A stretch of DNA of 64,000 nt from Azonexaceae bacterium. GTDB lineage: Bacteria > Pseudomonadota > Gammaproteobacteria > Burkholderiales > Rhodocyclaceae. This document shows, piece after piece, positions 1 to 9,483 of the stretch. Numbering within the stretch: position 1 is the first letter of the stretch; each line of letters begins with the position of its first letter. The stretch is from contig JAAXVL010000001.1 of the NCBI GenBank assembly GCA_013335535.1, forward strand, positions 79,764 to 143,763, given 5' to 3'. The position numbers and the translations under genes are program-made. Under the pieces are notes generated by a model. The model saw only the letters and a list, made by a program, of their open reading frames with translations, was not told the DNA's origin and did not search any database.

Positions 1-1344
1 CTTGATCACCGTGTCGTGGTGCGCGATAACGACCTCACCGTGGCGGGTAATCGAGGTCCAGTCATCCGTCTGTCCAACAACAACGGCCTTGTCAAAATGG
101 CGCACCAGTGCAGCAACCGTGACACCATGCGGCCAGTCAATCTGATCGATACGCTTGCCAATGATCTGCGATGTCTTGGCGTCGCCGTGGGCAACCAGTT
201 CCAGTGCTTCAGCCGCACCGCGCCGCAGCGAATGCACTTCTGCCACGTCACCTTGTCGAACATGCGCCAGCAATGCACCGATAGAAACCTGGGCCGGTGA
301 GATGCCAATATCAATGGGGCCGCCCTCGATCATCTCGGCATAGGCGCGACGGTTGATCAGGGCAACAACCCGTTTGCTCCCCAAACGCTTGGCCAGGCTA
401 CCGGCCATGATGTTGTCTTCATCATCGTTGGTGACAGCCAGGAAAAGATCCATCTCGGCGATGTTTTCCCGCTCGAGCAATTCCTCATCTGTCGCATCGC
501 CGAGCAGGACCAGCGTATTGTCCAACTCGTTGGCGATCAATTCGGCTCTTTCCTTACGCCCTTCGATAAGCTTGATTTCGTAGCGTTTCTCGAGCGACTT
601 GGCGAGGCGCAGACCGATATTGCCCCCCCCGGCAATCATGATCCGCTCAACCGGCTTCATCATTCGCCGAAGCTGGCGCAAAACCTGGCGAATATGCTCG
701 GCCGCGGCAAGAAGGAAGACTTCATCCCCGGCCTCGACCACGGTGTCGCCTTCCGGAAAAACTGGCTGGTCACGACGAAAAATGGCGGCGATCCGGGCGT
801 CCATGTCGGGCGGTAGCAACTCCCGCATTTCCTTGATCTGCTTGCCGACCAGCAAGCCACCCTCATAGGCCCGCACGGCGACAAGGCTGACCCGCCCATT
901 GGCAAAATTCAGGACCTGCAGCGCTTCGGGAAACTCGATAAGACGACGGATGTAATCGGTGATCACCTGCTCCGGACAAAGCGCGTAGTCCACCGCAAAG
1001 TTTTCCGGCGAAAGCAGGCTTTCGTCCTCGAGAAAATCGCGGGAACGCAGGCGGGCAATCCGCGTCGGCACATTGAACACGCTGTGGGCGAGCTTGCAGG
1101 CCACCAGATTGGACTGGTCGCTCTGGGTCACCGCGATAACCATGTCGGCATCCTGAGCCCCGGCATCGCGCAGCGCCGAGGGGGTCGCGGCATTGCCGAC
1201 CACCGTGCGCAAGTCGAGCCTGTCCTGCAATTGCGCCAGTCGCGCCGCATCGTTATCGACGACGGTGATGTCGTTTTCCTCCGACACCAAGCCTTCAGCA
1301 ACGCTGGCACCGACCTGCCCGGCACCGAGAATGATGACTTTCAT
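1..1344 (-). CDS. trkA: Trk system potassium uptake protein TrkA (3' end cut by window edge)
   Basis: Reading down from an ATG at 1344, the minus strand stays open for 448 codons to the window edge, close to the roughly 458 residues of known TrkA, so only a few C-terminal residues are missing. The N-terminus MKVIILGAGQVGASVAEGL is a dinucleotide-binding Rossmann fold (RCK_N), followed by an acidic VVDND motif, as expected for the NAD(H)-binding cytoplasmic regulator that gates the TrkH/TrkG potassium channel. TrkA usually contains two RCK_N/RCK_C pairs. The gene lies 22 bp downstream of the NtrX-like regulator on the same strand, an arrangement familiar from betaproteobacteria (rsmB-ntrYX-trkA). 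Confidence 0.95.
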   Translation of the reverse strand, partial: MKVIILGAGQVGASVAEGLVSEENDITVVDNDAARLAQLQDRLDLRTVVGNAATPSALRDAGAQDADMVIAVTQSDQSNLVACKLAHSVFNVPTRIARLRSRDFLEDESLLSPENFAVDYALCPEQVITDYIRRLIEFPEALQVLNFANGRVSLVAVRAYEGGLLVGKQIKEMRELLPPDMDARIAAIFRRDQPVFPEGDTVVEAGDEVFLLAAAEHIRQVLRQLRRMMKPVERIMIAGGGNIGLRLAKSLEKRYEIKLIEGRKERAELIANELDNTLVLLGDATDEELLERENIAEMDLFLAVTNDDEDNIMAGSLAKRLGSKRVVALINRRAYAEMIEGGPIDIGISPAQVSIGALLAHVRQGDVAEVHSLRRGAAEALELVAHGDAKTSQIIGKRIDQIDWPHGVTVAALVRHFDKAVVVGQTDDWTSITRHGEVVIAHHDTVIK

Positions 1345-1366
1345 GTCGCCCCCCTTTAGCGGGTAA

Positions 1367-2632
1367 TTATTCTTCGCTGCGTTTGCCGAGCTTGACGTCG
1401 AGTTGCTTCAGTTTCCGATAAAGATGCGTGCGTTCCAGCCCGGAGCGATCAGCAAGTTTGGTCATGTTGCCACCTTCCAGACGCAGGTGATGTTCGAAGT
1501 ACATTTTTTCGAAGGCATCGCGCGCCTCGCGCAGGGGCTGATCGAACAACGGCAGCAGCGAAAGGATTTCCGGAGTGCCGGCAACATCGGCCGGCATGAC
1601 GCGAGCCACGTCTTCGGCGGAAATTTCCTCGTCCAGTGAGGTGATCGCCAGATTACGCACCAGCGTGTATAGATCGTTCCAGCTCGATTCCGGATTACTT
1701 TTCCACGACAAGGTACGCAGCGCGTTGAGCGCCGCGCTGGAGAGGCGTCGGGCCGGCACTTCGCCACGCTCGACAAAATTGCTCAGCAACAGGCTGGCAA
1801 TTTCCGGCAATTCGTCGCCATGCCCGGCCAGCGAGGGCATGGCCACCCAGATTTCGCCCAGACGAGCTAGCAGCTTACTGTCCCACCCCGCTTCGCCGAG
1901 CGCGCTGGCACTGGTCACGGTGGCGGCAATCAGTTGAAGATTGAGTTTTTCGAGACGCTCGACGGCAAAAGCCATGTTCATTTGCTGCATCTTGCCAAGC
2001 CCAGCCATATCCGGCACGAACAGGATGCCCCCCGTCACCTTTTCAAGCATTTCCTGCGTCAGAGCACTACTCACGCCGGAAAGGTCGAGCCATGGAGCCC
2101 GTGGTGGCTGCAAGGTACGGGCACATATTTCGGCCATCCCGCCATTGGCGCCCTTGATCAGCAAGATGGGCGACTTGGTTGCAGCCTGCTCGAGACGCCG
2201 CTTGAATTCCTTGACGAACGAAAGGCGGCTGAAGGCTTCCAGCGTCAGCGCTACGCGCGCCGGTGACTTCTCGTGTTTAAGGGCTTTTTGGACCGTTGAA
2301 AGCAGTTTTTGAAGCGCGATGGGTTTTTCGAGGAAATCGAAGGCACCAAAGCGCGTTGCCTCAACCGCCGTGTCGATCGTGCCGTGTCCGGACATCATGA
2401 CCACCGGCATGTTGAGATGTCCGGCCGCGTGCCACTCCTTGAGCAGTGTGATGCCGTCGGTATCTGGCATCCAGATGTCGAGCAGTACGAGATCCGGGCG
2501 CAGTTCATTGCGAATCTGACGGGCGACCGTCGCATTTTCGGCGACGCGCACGTCGTAGCCTTCGTCGATCAGGATTTCCGACAACAGTTCGCGTATGCCG
2601 ACTTCGTCGTCAACGACCAGAATGATTGCCAT
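1367..2632 (-). CDS. NtrX-like response regulator with a degenerate AAA+ domain
   Basis: This 421-residue protein has an N-terminal receiver domain (about 1-120, phospho-acceptor Asp in LVLLDIWMPD) and a C-terminal Fis-type helix-turn-helix (GGNMTKLADRSGLERTHLYR). The middle region occupies the place of a sigma-54-activator AAA+ domain, but the usual Walker A GESGTGKE is replaced by IKGANGGMAE, the Walker B LDE is lost (ILFVPDMAG) and no GAFTGA loop is visible. It should therefore bind DNA and respond to phosphorylation without hydrolysing ATP or remodelling sigma-54 polymerase. It overlaps the end of the kinase gene by 23 bp, so the two are presumably translated together and act as a pair. 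Confidence 0.88.
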   Translation of the reverse strand: MAIILVVDDEVGIRELLSEILIDEGYDVRVAENATVARQIRNELRPDLVLLDIWMPDTDGITLLKEWHAAGHLNMPVVMMSGHGTIDTAVEATRFGAFDFLEKPIALQKLLSTVQKALKHEKSPARVALTLEAFSRLSFVKEFKRRLEQAATKSPILLIKGANGGMAEICARTLQPPRAPWLDLSGVSSALTQEMLEKVTGGILFVPDMAGLGKMQQMNMAFAVERLEKLNLQLIAATVTSASALGEAGWDSKLLARLGEIWVAMPSLAGHGDELPEIASLLLSNFVERGEVPARRLSSAALNALRTLSWKSNPESSWNDLYTLVRNLAITSLDEEISAEDVARVMPADVAGTPEILSLLPLFDQPLREARDAFEKMYFEHHLRLEGGNMTKLADRSGLERTHLYRKLKQLDVKLGKRSEE

Positions 2633-4766
2633 TTTTGGCTTCCTCCGCTTTCACCAGAGGCAACCGGATATTGATCCGTGCGCCGCCTTCGGGTGCATTG
2701 CTTATTTCGATGGTACCAAGGTGTTCTTCAACGATTTTCTTGACGATGGGCAGGCCTAGCCCCGTACCACGGGCCTTGGTGGTGACATAGGGCTCGAAGA
2801 TCCGTGGCAGCAGTTCTACCGGGAAACCAGGACCGTTGTCGGCAATCGTCAGGCTGGCTTGCCTTCCGGCAGCTTCGGTCTGTATCAAGATGCGTGTGCC
2901 GTCGCGGCTTTCCAGTGCATCTTCTGCATTGCGCAGCAGGTTGTGAATGATCTGCCGTAGTTGGGTCGCATCGCCGAGAATCGGTGGTAAATCGGCGGCC
3001 AGCCGGGTTTCGATGGTCGCCGACGAGCTTTCGTAGAGCCCCAGCACTTCGCCAATTAATTCGTTGAGGTCGAGCTCGGCAACTTCGGGTGCCGGCATCC
3101 GGGCGTAATCGCGGAAATCGTCGACCATGCGCTTCATGGCCTGAACCTGGTTGATGATCGTCTGCGTGCCGCGCGCCAGCATGTCGGCATCACCATTGGA
3201 TAACTTGTCGGCCAACTTGAATTGCAGGCGCTCGGCCGAAAGCTGGATCGGCGTCAGGGGATTCTTGATCTCGTGCGCCAGACGACGTGCCACTTCGCCC
3301 CAGGCCGCACTGCGCTGGGCTGCGATCAGGCGGGTGACGTCATCGAAAACGACAACATCGCCACCACCGCTTCCTTCCGGCAAGCGCGAACCGCGCAGCA
3401 GCAACACCTGCGGCATGCCGTTCGGCCGTTCCATTTCGAGCTGGGCTTGCCACTCAGCTTCTTCCGTGCCGGAAAAATGCTCGCGAATGAAGGCGCCTAG
3501 CGCCTGCTGGCGCGGCCAATTTTCGGCCGCGGCGCCAACTAGGTCCATGAAATCGTCGTTCAAGATCGTCAGCGCCCCTTCGTTGACCGTACGCAGGACG
3601 AAATGGCGGTCAAACACGAGTACGCCGGTCGACAAATTGGCGAGGATCGATTCGAGATAGCCGCGCGCCGACTCCAGTTCCGCTCGATGGCGTTCAGTTT
3701 CGCGGCGGGCATCATCGAGCTGGCGGGTCATCCGGTTAAAGGACTGGGTCAGAACGCCAAGTTCGTCACCGCTGTAGATCGCCTGACGTGGCGAAAAGTC
3801 GCCCTGCGCCACAGCCTGGGTGCCTTCGGCCAGAATGTAGAGTGGCGCCGCCAGCCGACGGGCCATCACGTAGGCCAGCGCGAAGGCGCCGAACAGCGCC
3901 ACGAGTACGGTCAACGTCAGCGTCAGGGCATAAATGCGGGTCAGGCCTTCACGGGCCAGATGCAATTCCTGATAGTCGCGGTAAACGCCCTGCACCGCGT
4001 CGGCGTCATGTGCCAGGCCCGGTGGCACGGGTTGGGTCATTTGCAGAATGCGCGGCTCTTCAAACATGCCCCGAGCGCTGACCGGCACCAGCACGCGCAA
4101 GTAGAGTTTGCCGCCATCGCCTTCGATGGTGCTCACCATCTGGGTGCTGCGCGCCTGCTTCAGTTGGGCCTGGCTGGGTAAATCGGGAAGCAGGCTGGAG
4201 AGTTCAGTGGTTGCGCTCGACAGCAATTGGCCGCCTACTGAAAACAGCGCGACCGACTGGACACCTTTTTCTTCACGCAGGCGCAACAGGGCTGAGCGAC
4301 GGGACGATTCCTGAATGTCCGACAATTCGGCAGCGACGCTGCGCGCCTTCTCGCCGAGATCAAGCAACAGGGAATCGAGTGCCGAGCGACCAAGCTGCAG
4401 ACCCGATTCAAGGGCTTTCTCGACACGAACATCGAACCAGCTTTCGATGGAGCGGGTAACGAACTGGACCGAAACGCCATAGACCAGCGCCCCCGGCAAA
4501 ACAGCAATGACCCCGAACATCAGCATCAGGCGCAGCTTGAGACGCGCACCGAAGACCTGGGCCTGATAGTCACGCCACAAGGTGCGCAACTGCCAGCCGA
4601 CCAGGCCGAGCATGCCGAGCGCCAGCGCAACGTTGAGCGCGATGAGTAGCGGGTAATTGCGGGAGAAGAGAACGGTATCCGCCGCTGTCGACATGAGCAG
4701 CAGGAACCACAGGATGCCGCCGATGGCTGCCGCAAATGCCCCGCCAGCTGCGACGATGCGCTTCAC
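2610..4766 (-). CDS. NtrY-like membrane sensor histidine kinase
   Basis: This is a sensor kinase of about 718 residues. It starts with transmembrane segments (AAIGGILWFLLL and a second stretch near LNVALALGMLGLVGW) and a large extracytoplasmic region, then a membrane segment and HAMP (MARRLAAPLYILAEGT), a PAS-like domain, a HisKA dimerisation helix with the phospho-acceptor His near residue 498 in RLAHEIKNPLTP, and a HATPase_c domain with N (HNLLRNAEDA) and G (DNGPGFP, GTGLGLPI) boxes. I place the start at GTG 4766, which forms a GTGA overlap with the upstream stop; an ATG further upstream at 4826 would overlap that gene by 64 bp. The layout matches NtrY of the NtrYX family; the stimulus is unknown. 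Confidence 0.9.
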   Translation of the reverse strand: MKRIVAAGGAFAAAIGGILWFLLLMSTAADTVLFSRNYPLLIALNVALALGMLGLVGWQLRTLWRDYQAQVFGARLKLRLMLMFGVIAVLPGALVYGVSVQFVTRSIESWFDVRVEKALESGLQLGRSALDSLLLDLGEKARSVAAELSDIQESSRRSALLRLREEKGVQSVALFSVGGQLLSSATTELSSLLPDLPSQAQLKQARSTQMVSTIEGDGGKLYLRVLVPVSARGMFEEPRILQMTQPVPPGLAHDADAVQGVYRDYQELHLAREGLTRIYALTLTLTVLVALFGAFALAYVMARRLAAPLYILAEGTQAVAQGDFSPRQAIYSGDELGVLTQSFNRMTRQLDDARRETERHRAELESARGYLESILANLSTGVLVFDRHFVLRTVNEGALTILNDDFMDLVGAAAENWPRQQALGAFIREHFSGTEEAEWQAQLEMERPNGMPQVLLLRGSRLPEGSGGGDVVVFDDVTRLIAAQRSAAWGEVARRLAHEIKNPLTPIQLSAERLQFKLADKLSNGDADMLARGTQTIINQVQAMKRMVDDFRDYARMPAPEVAELDLNELIGEVLGLYESSSATIETRLAADLPPILGDATQLRQIIHNLLRNAEDALESRDGTRILIQTEAAGRQASLTIADNGPGFPVELLPRIFEPYVTTKARGTGLGLPIVKKIVEEHLGTIEISNAPEGGARINIRLPLVKAEEAKNGNHSGR

Positions 4767-5332
4767 TTGGCCTCCGCTGTCGGCAAGTTGGCAGGCCATG
4801 TTTTCCAGTCGGAACCGAGGCTCCAATCCTTGTTGCCGAGGGCACTGATCTGGAAGGGACGTGGCAGTTGGGTAATGTCGAGCCGTAAGCGCAGCGATGC
4901 TTCGTAGGGCTCGCCAGGGCGAACCTGTTTTTCATTCTTGTCGATGACCGTCCAGCTGCGTAGCCGGGAGAGCACCAGCATGGCCTCGGACAGTGTCTGG
5001 AACGACTGGTGCAGGCCCCCCGTCGATAACCGGTATTGACGGGTCAGTGCATGGTAGGAGAGACGATAGGTCTGGCTGCGGCTAACCAGCTTTTCATCAA
5101 GCCAGTACCAGCGGGCCTTGCTCAGCTCGAAGTCGGCAACAAAATAGAGCACGACGCCCTTGGTCACCGCCTCTTCGAGGCGCGGATTCAGTTCGAATTT
5201 GAAATCGGCGGAGAGAACATAGCCATCTTCGCTGGCTGATAGCTGCGGATTGCTGATATCAATTTCGGCGGCCCACGCCAAAATAGGGACGAAAAGCAGC
5301 AACAGCAGCCATCGGCGCAGAGGGTCAAGCAC
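4763..5332 (-). CDS. DUF4390 family exported protein
   Basis: The protein has about 189 residues and begins with a clear signal peptide (VLDPLRRWLLLLLFVPILAWAA, then EIDIS). The GTG at 5332 overlaps the rsmB stop by 8 bp and is preferred over the long in-frame upstream extension, which is an rsmB shadow with an arginine/serine-rich composition. The mature part resembles the DUF4390 family, whose members sit between rsmB and ntrY in many betaproteobacteria. The function is not known; the location suggests a periplasmic accessory to the kinase encoded next, but that is inference from neighbourhood only. Confidence 0.8.
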   Translation of the reverse strand: MLDPLRRWLLLLLFVPILAWAAEIDISNPQLSASEDGYVLSADFKFELNPRLEEAVTKGVVLYFVADFELSKARWYWLDEKLVSRSQTYRLSYHALTRQYRLSTGGLHQSFQTLSEAMLVLSRLRSWTVIDKNEKQVRPGEPYEASLRLRLDITQLPRPFQISALGNKDWSLGSDWKTWPANLPTAEAK

Positions 5333-6584
5333 GCTTTTCGAGCAAGCAGTAGAAAAAGCCATCGTGTTCAGCGGTCGGTAAGAGCTGTTCTTCGTGACAA
5401 CGGTGAGCCTGCGGCTGGCGCGCGAGAAAACGGGCAATCTGCCCGCCATTTTCGGCCGGGAAAACCGAACAGGTGACGTAGAGCAGTTTACCGCCCGGCC
5501 GTACGACCTGCCACAAGGCATCGATGATGCGCGACTGGGCGGCGGCAAAACTGGCGATGTCCGCCTCGCGGCGCAACCACTTGGCATCCGGATTGCGACG
5601 CACGACGCCGCTGGCAGTGCACGGGACGTCCGCGAGCACAGCGTCGAAGGGCCGGCCATCCCACCACGTCGTCAGTTTGGCGCAGTCGGCATCCTGAATC
5701 TCGGCGCTCAGGCCGAGCCTCGACAGACCTTCGGCGATGCGCCGGCAACGCGAGGGCTTCAGATCAAGCGCCAGCAAATCGATTTCACCGCGTTCAAGCA
5801 GATGTGCCGTCTTGCCGCCCGGTGCGGCGCACGCGTCAAGCACACGACTGCGCGGCGCCGGATCGAGCAACGTGGCGGCTATTTGGGCACCGGGGTCCTG
5901 GACTGAAACGAGGCCATCGGCAAAACCTGGCAGCGCGTCGACTGGAACTGGCTTGTCGAGCGCCAGCCCGCACTCGCCGACCGGCCTGGCAGAAATATCT
6001 TCGGCCGCCAGCTTCGCGCTGTAGTCGTCGCGTGAAATTCGGCGGGTATTGACGCGCAGGCCCATCGGCGGCGGCGAATTGCCGGCGGCGACGATGGCTG
6101 GCCAATCCTCTGGATAGGCAGCCTGCAACTGGGCCAGCCACCAATCCGGATGCATGGCTGACGCAACGGGGTCGGCCGCAAAATCGGCCGTCAAAGCTGC
6201 TTGCTGGCGCAGGAAGTTGCGCAACACGCCATTGACCAGCGCCTTGAAATTTCCCCCGGCCACCTCGGCTGCCGCTGAAACGGCCTGATCGACAACGGTA
6301 TGCGCGGCATCCGGCCGGGTTTCCAGGCGATAGAGGGCGACCAGCAGCAGGGCACGTACTTCGTCGCTGGCCAGCGGCTTTTGCAGCAGCCGGGACAGAA
6401 AGAAATCGCCGCGCCCGTAGGCGCGCAGGCTGCCGTAGACGAGATCCTGCACAGCGGGACGAGCGGCCGGCTCCACGCGGCCAAGCAGGCCGTCGGCCAA
6501 GCTCTGCCCACCGAACACGGCGGTATCGATGCGGGAGGCCTGCAACAGGGCGTAAGCGAGTGAGTTGAGCGGCAAACTGGACAT
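5325..6584 (-). CDS. rsmB: 16S rRNA (cytosine-967-C5)-methyltransferase RsmB
   Basis: This 419-residue protein has the family's usual length. An N-terminal NusB-like RNA-binding domain (AHTVVDQAVSAA, NGVLRNFLR) is followed by a Rossmann SAM-methyltransferase domain with the AdoMet-binding motif DACAAPGGKT. Both cysteines of the Nol1/Nop2/Sun mechanism are present, in ADVPCTASGVVRR and YVTCSVFPAEN. It methylates C967 of 16S rRNA on the naked or partly assembled small subunit. It heads the rsmB-DUF4390-kinase-regulator-trkA run, with overlaps at each early junction. Confidence 0.96.
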   Translation of the reverse strand: MSSLPLNSLAYALLQASRIDTAVFGGQSLADGLLGRVEPAARPAVQDLVYGSLRAYGRGDFFLSRLLQKPLASDEVRALLLVALYRLETRPDAAHTVVDQAVSAAAEVAGGNFKALVNGVLRNFLRQQAALTADFAADPVASAMHPDWWLAQLQAAYPEDWPAIVAAGNSPPPMGLRVNTRRISRDDYSAKLAAEDISARPVGECGLALDKPVPVDALPGFADGLVSVQDPGAQIAATLLDPAPRSRVLDACAAPGGKTAHLLERGEIDLLALDLKPSRCRRIAEGLSRLGLSAEIQDADCAKLTTWWDGRPFDAVLADVPCTASGVVRRNPDAKWLRREADIASFAAAQSRIIDALWQVVRPGGKLLYVTCSVFPAENGGQIARFLARQPQAHRCHEEQLLPTAEHDGFFYCLLEKRA

Positions 6585-6618
6585 AGGCGGCCATTATCGC
6601 ACGCGGCATAATGGCCGA

Positions 6619-7506
6619 ATGCGGCAAATCCTCCTCGCCCTGCTTTTCTTTGCCGTGCACATGCCCGCCAGTGCCTGGAACGCGGCCGGCCATCGGCTGA
6701 CCGCCGTCATTGCCTGGCAGCAACTGTCGCCGACGACGCAGACGGCGATCAGCGAAGCACTGTCCCGACACCCTGACTATGAACGCTGGATGGAAAGATC
6801 ACGCTCCTCTGCTGGCGTCGATATTTTCGCCGAAGCTTCGACCTGGCCGGACGATATTCGCAACGATCCCCGCTTTTACGACGAGAGTAGAGACCCCGCT
6901 ACGCCAGCCCTGCCCGGACTTCCCGACACGGCGCGTCACAAGCACTGGCACTACGTGGACCTGGACGCTGGCGGCCGGACGAAATCCGGCGAACTGGACG
7001 CCCAAATCGAGCGCCTGAACCGACTTCTACGGTCAACCGGAAAAAAGGCCGAAATTTCAAATACCCTGCCCTGGCTCGCCCACCTCGTCGCCGACATCCA
7101 CCAGCCGCTGCACGTCGGCCACCACGGCGACGGAGGTGGCAACGACGTTGAAATCGAAAATCCGTTCAACAAACGCCTGCCATTCAGCAGCCTGCATGTT
7201 TACTGGGACGATCTGCCCGGCCCGCCCTGGTTGCGCGGCAAGCGCCTGCAACAAAACGCGGAACGCCTGCTCGAAAATCATCCAGCACCAAGGCAGGGCA
7301 ATGTCGCACTGTGGCGCGATGAAAGTCATCGCCTGCTTGCCGAAGCCTATCCGGATGCCAGTGGCAGCCTGCTGCCGATCATCAGCGAGGAGTTCCGCCG
7401 GCACAGTCGGGAAATCGCCGAGCGCCGCATCGTCGAGGCCGGCTACCGACTGGGCGGACTGCTCGAAGCCATTTTCGGCCAGCGCGTTTCACGTGAAACG
7501 CCATAG
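6619..7506 (+). CDS. Secreted S1/P1-type zinc nuclease
   Basis: The ATG at 6619 gives a 295-residue protein starting with a signal peptide (MRQILLALLFFAVHMPASA) and a mature end beginning WNAAGHRL. S1/P1 nucleases use the amino-terminal Trp itself as a zinc ligand, so this fixes both start and cleavage site. Other ligand-bearing motifs are visible: HYVDLD and LPWLAHLVADIHQPLHVGHHGDGGGND. It is expected to degrade single-stranded DNA and RNA in the periplasm or outside the cell, perhaps for nutrient recovery. The reading frame contains one copy of the dispersed element (7027-7062), and its last codons (RVSRET) are a parS-like palindrome. It diverges from rsmB. Confidence 0.92.
   Translation: MRQILLALLFFAVHMPASAWNAAGHRLTAVIAWQQLSPTTQTAISEALSRHPDYERWMERSRSSAGVDIFAEASTWPDDIRNDPRFYDESRDPATPALPGLPDTARHKHWHYVDLDAGGRTKSGELDAQIERLNRLLRSTGKKAEISNTLPWLAHLVADIHQPLHVGHHGDGGGNDVEIENPFNKRLPFSSLHVYWDDLPGPPWLRGKRLQQNAERLLENHPAPRQGNVALWRDESHRLLAEAYPDASGSLLPIISEEFRRHSREIAERRIVEAGYRLGGLLEAIFGQRVSRETP
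7027..7062 (-). repeat. Dispersed T-tract/TCCGGTTGACCGTGG element, copy 1
   Basis: On the minus strand this reads as an A/T-rich lead, TTTCGGCC, a T-run, then TTCCGGTTGACCGTAG; one base differs from the core. It lies in frame inside the S1/P1 nuclease gene, encoding RSTGKKAEISN just before the conserved LPWLAH motif. Confidence 0.75.
7485..7500. promoter_or_regulatory. parS-like site 1 (CGTTTCACGTGAAACG)
   Basis: A perfect 16-bp palindrome that matches the bacterial parS consensus TGTTTCACGTGAAACA at the 14 central bases. It lies in the final codons of the nuclease gene. ParB (Spo0J) is expected to bind it and nucleate the partition complex near the origin. Confidence 0.85.
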
Positions 7507-7515
7507 AATTGTCAT

Positions 7516-7902
7516 ATGAACGGCCTGCACCTCATTGCTGACCTCCACGACTGCCGCTGCCCCCCGGGCTTCTTGCTCGACGCCCCGGCGCTCGAATCAT
7601 TCTGCATCGACGCCTGTCAGCGCCACGGACTGACTGTCGTGGGACGCCTGTTCCATACCTTCCACGATGCTGCCGGCCAGCCGGCCGGCGTCACCGGCAC
7701 CGTCGTCCTCGCCGAATCCCACCTCGCCGTGCACACCTGGCCCGAGATCGCCAGCGTCACGCTGGATGTTTATGTCTGCAACTTCAGCTGCGATAACAGC
7801 TCAAAGGCCAATGCCCTGTTCGACGAAGTCATCGACCGCTTCGCGCCGGAAAGCCGACAGTGCACGCGCGTCGGACGCGGCCGCCTGGCACCGGCAACAT
7901 AG
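7516..7902 (+). CDS. speD: S-adenosylmethionine decarboxylase proenzyme
   Basis: This 128-residue protein has the size of the short bacterial/archaeal AdoMetDC. The self-processing site is clear: the motif LAESHLAVHTWPE holds Glu67-Ser68, where autocleavage turns the Ser into the pyruvoyl cofactor, and the adjacent His is conserved. The Cys of the proton-donor region is probably in NFSCDNSSK. The enzyme makes decarboxylated AdoMet, the aminopropyl donor for spermidine. It starts 9 bp after the nuclease stop and converges on fmt. Confidence 0.95.
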   Translation: MNGLHLIADLHDCRCPPGFLLDAPALESFCIDACQRHGLTVVGRLFHTFHDAAGQPAGVTGTVVLAESHLAVHTWPEIASVTLDVYVCNFSCDNSSKANALFDEVIDRFAPESRQCTRVGRGRLAPAT

Positions 7903-7913
7903 CGGCCAACCCA

Positions 7914-8837
7914 TCAGGCCGGAATATCGAAGCGGTCTCCTGCCTTCAGCGGATGCCCGGCCAGGAACTGCTGCACCGGCAAACGCTTGCCACCGGCCTT
8001 CTGCAATTCGCTGACCGCCAGCGCACCGGCACCACAGGCAACGACAACGCTGTTCCGGTCAACAGACAAAATGGTGCCAATTTCACCCTCTCCGGCCACC
8101 GGGGCCGCCTGCCACAACTTCACCGTCTGGCCGCCAAACACGGCCTGCGCACCGGGGAAGGGATTGAAGGCACGGATATGCCGATCCAGCTCGGCCGCGC
8201 TCTTTGACCAATCGATCAGCGCCTCGGCCTTCTCAATCTTGTGCGCATAAGTTACGCCGTCGGCCGGTTGCGGCTCGACGGGCAAAGGCAGCTTGCCCAG
8301 CGCCTCGACAACTAGTTGGGCGCCAAGCTCGGCCAGTCGGTCATGCAGAGAGGCCGTGGTATCACCGGCTTCGATGGGAAAAGCACCGCGCAACAGTACC
8401 GGCCCGGTATCCAGGCCAGCCTCCATCTGCATGATGCAAACGCCCGTTTCCGCATCACCCGCCAGCAAGGCTCGCTGGATCGGGGCCGCACCACGCCAGC
8501 GCGGCAGCAGCGAGCCGTGGATATTGATGCAACCAAAACGCGGCATGTCGAGGACCACCTGCGGCAGGATCAAGCCATAGGCAGCGACCACCATGACCTC
8601 GGCACCAATCGCCGCGATCTTCGCCTGCGCCTCGGTATCCCTCAAGGTCAGAGGCTGGAAAACTTCGATGCCATGCTCCAACGCCACTTTCTTGACTGCC
8701 GATGGCTGCAAGCTCATGCCACGCCCGGCCGGACGATCCGGCTGAGTCAGCACCAAGGCCACATCGTGCCCGGCAGCAACAATGGCCCGCAAGGCCTGGG
8801 CGGCAAATTCCGGTGTCCCGGCAAAGATCAGCTTCAT
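7914..8837 (-). CDS. fmt: Methionyl-tRNA formyltransferase
   Basis: The ATG at 8837 ([16 protein letters not shown]) gives 307 residues, the usual length; the 38-residue in-frame extension upstream is def sequence read in another frame. The formyltransferase core shows the folate-binding/active-site run [20 protein letters not shown] and the family Asp in [18 protein letters not shown]. It formylates the initiator tRNA using 10-formyl-THF. The start overlaps the def stop as ATGA, so the two are translationally coupled. Confidence 0.97.
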   Translation of the reverse strand: MKLIFAGTPEFAAQALRAIVAAGHDVALVLTQPDRPAGRGMSLQPSAVKKVALEHGIEVFQPLTLRDTEAQAKIAAIGAEVMVVAAYGLILPQVVLDMPRFGCINIHGSLLPRWRGAAPIQRALLAGDAETGVCIMQMEAGLDTGPVLLRGAFPIEAGDTTASLHDRLAELGAQLVVEALGKLPLPVEPQPADGVTYAHKIEKAEALIDWSKSAAELDRHIRAFNPFPGAQAVFGGQTVKLWQAAPVAGEGEIGTILSVDRNSVVVACGAGALAVSELQKAGGKRLPVQQFLAGHPLKAGDRFDIPA

Positions 8838-9337
8838 GCGGTAACACGCGCCTGTTTGGCCATCTTGTTCTTGATTCGCGTCTGCTTGAGCAGCGAAAGG
8901 TGATCGACGAAAACCGTCCCGTTCAGATGATCGATTTCGTGCTGGATACACACCGCCAGAAGACCCTCCGCCTCCAACGTGTGCTGCTTGCCATCAAGGT
9001 CGAGGTAGGTCACCGACACCCGCTCGGCACGCTCCACCTTGTCGTAAATACCAGGCACCGACAGACAGCCCTCCTCGCCAGTCTGCGACCCCTCGCAGCG
9101 GCCGAGCGTCGGATTGATGAAAACCTGCAGATCACTCTTGTCTTCAGAAACATCGATCACGACGATGCGCTTGTGGACGTCGACCTGAGTCGCCGCCAAA
9201 CCGATTCCCGGTGCCTCGTACATGGTTTCTGCCATGTCGGCGACCAGTTTTCGGGTGCTGTCATCGATCTTGGTAACAAGGGCTGCCACCTTTTTCAGAC
9301 GCGGGTCGGGGAAACGCAAAATGGGTAAGAGGGCCAT
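8834..9337 (-). CDS. def: Peptide deformylase
   Basis: This 167-residue protein contains all three deformylase motifs in order: [17 protein letters not shown] (metal-ligand Cys) and QHEIDHLNG (two ligand His and the catalytic Glu). It removes the N-formyl group added through fmt, with which it is coupled. The 146-bp gap upstream, between it and the divergent LysM gene, should hold promoters for both. Confidence 0.97.
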   Translation of the reverse strand: MALLPILRFPDPRLKKVAALVTKIDDSTRKLVADMAETMYEAPGIGLAATQVDVHKRIVVIDVSEDKSDLQVFINPTLGRCEGSQTGEEGCLSVPGIYDKVERAERVSVTYLDLDGKQHTLEAEGLLAVCIQHEIDHLNGTVFVDHLSLLKQTRIKNKMAKQARVTA

Positions 9338-9483
9338 ATGAAAATAGGAATAAAAGCTTGCTCGATTAGGTTATTACGTGCAGAATCTAAAGCAATTCCC
9401 GAGATATGGAACGCAAATTGATCGCCGCTGTATTGAGACTGCGACGACGGTAATGCGTTCCGCCGGCACGTGAGGTTACGACT

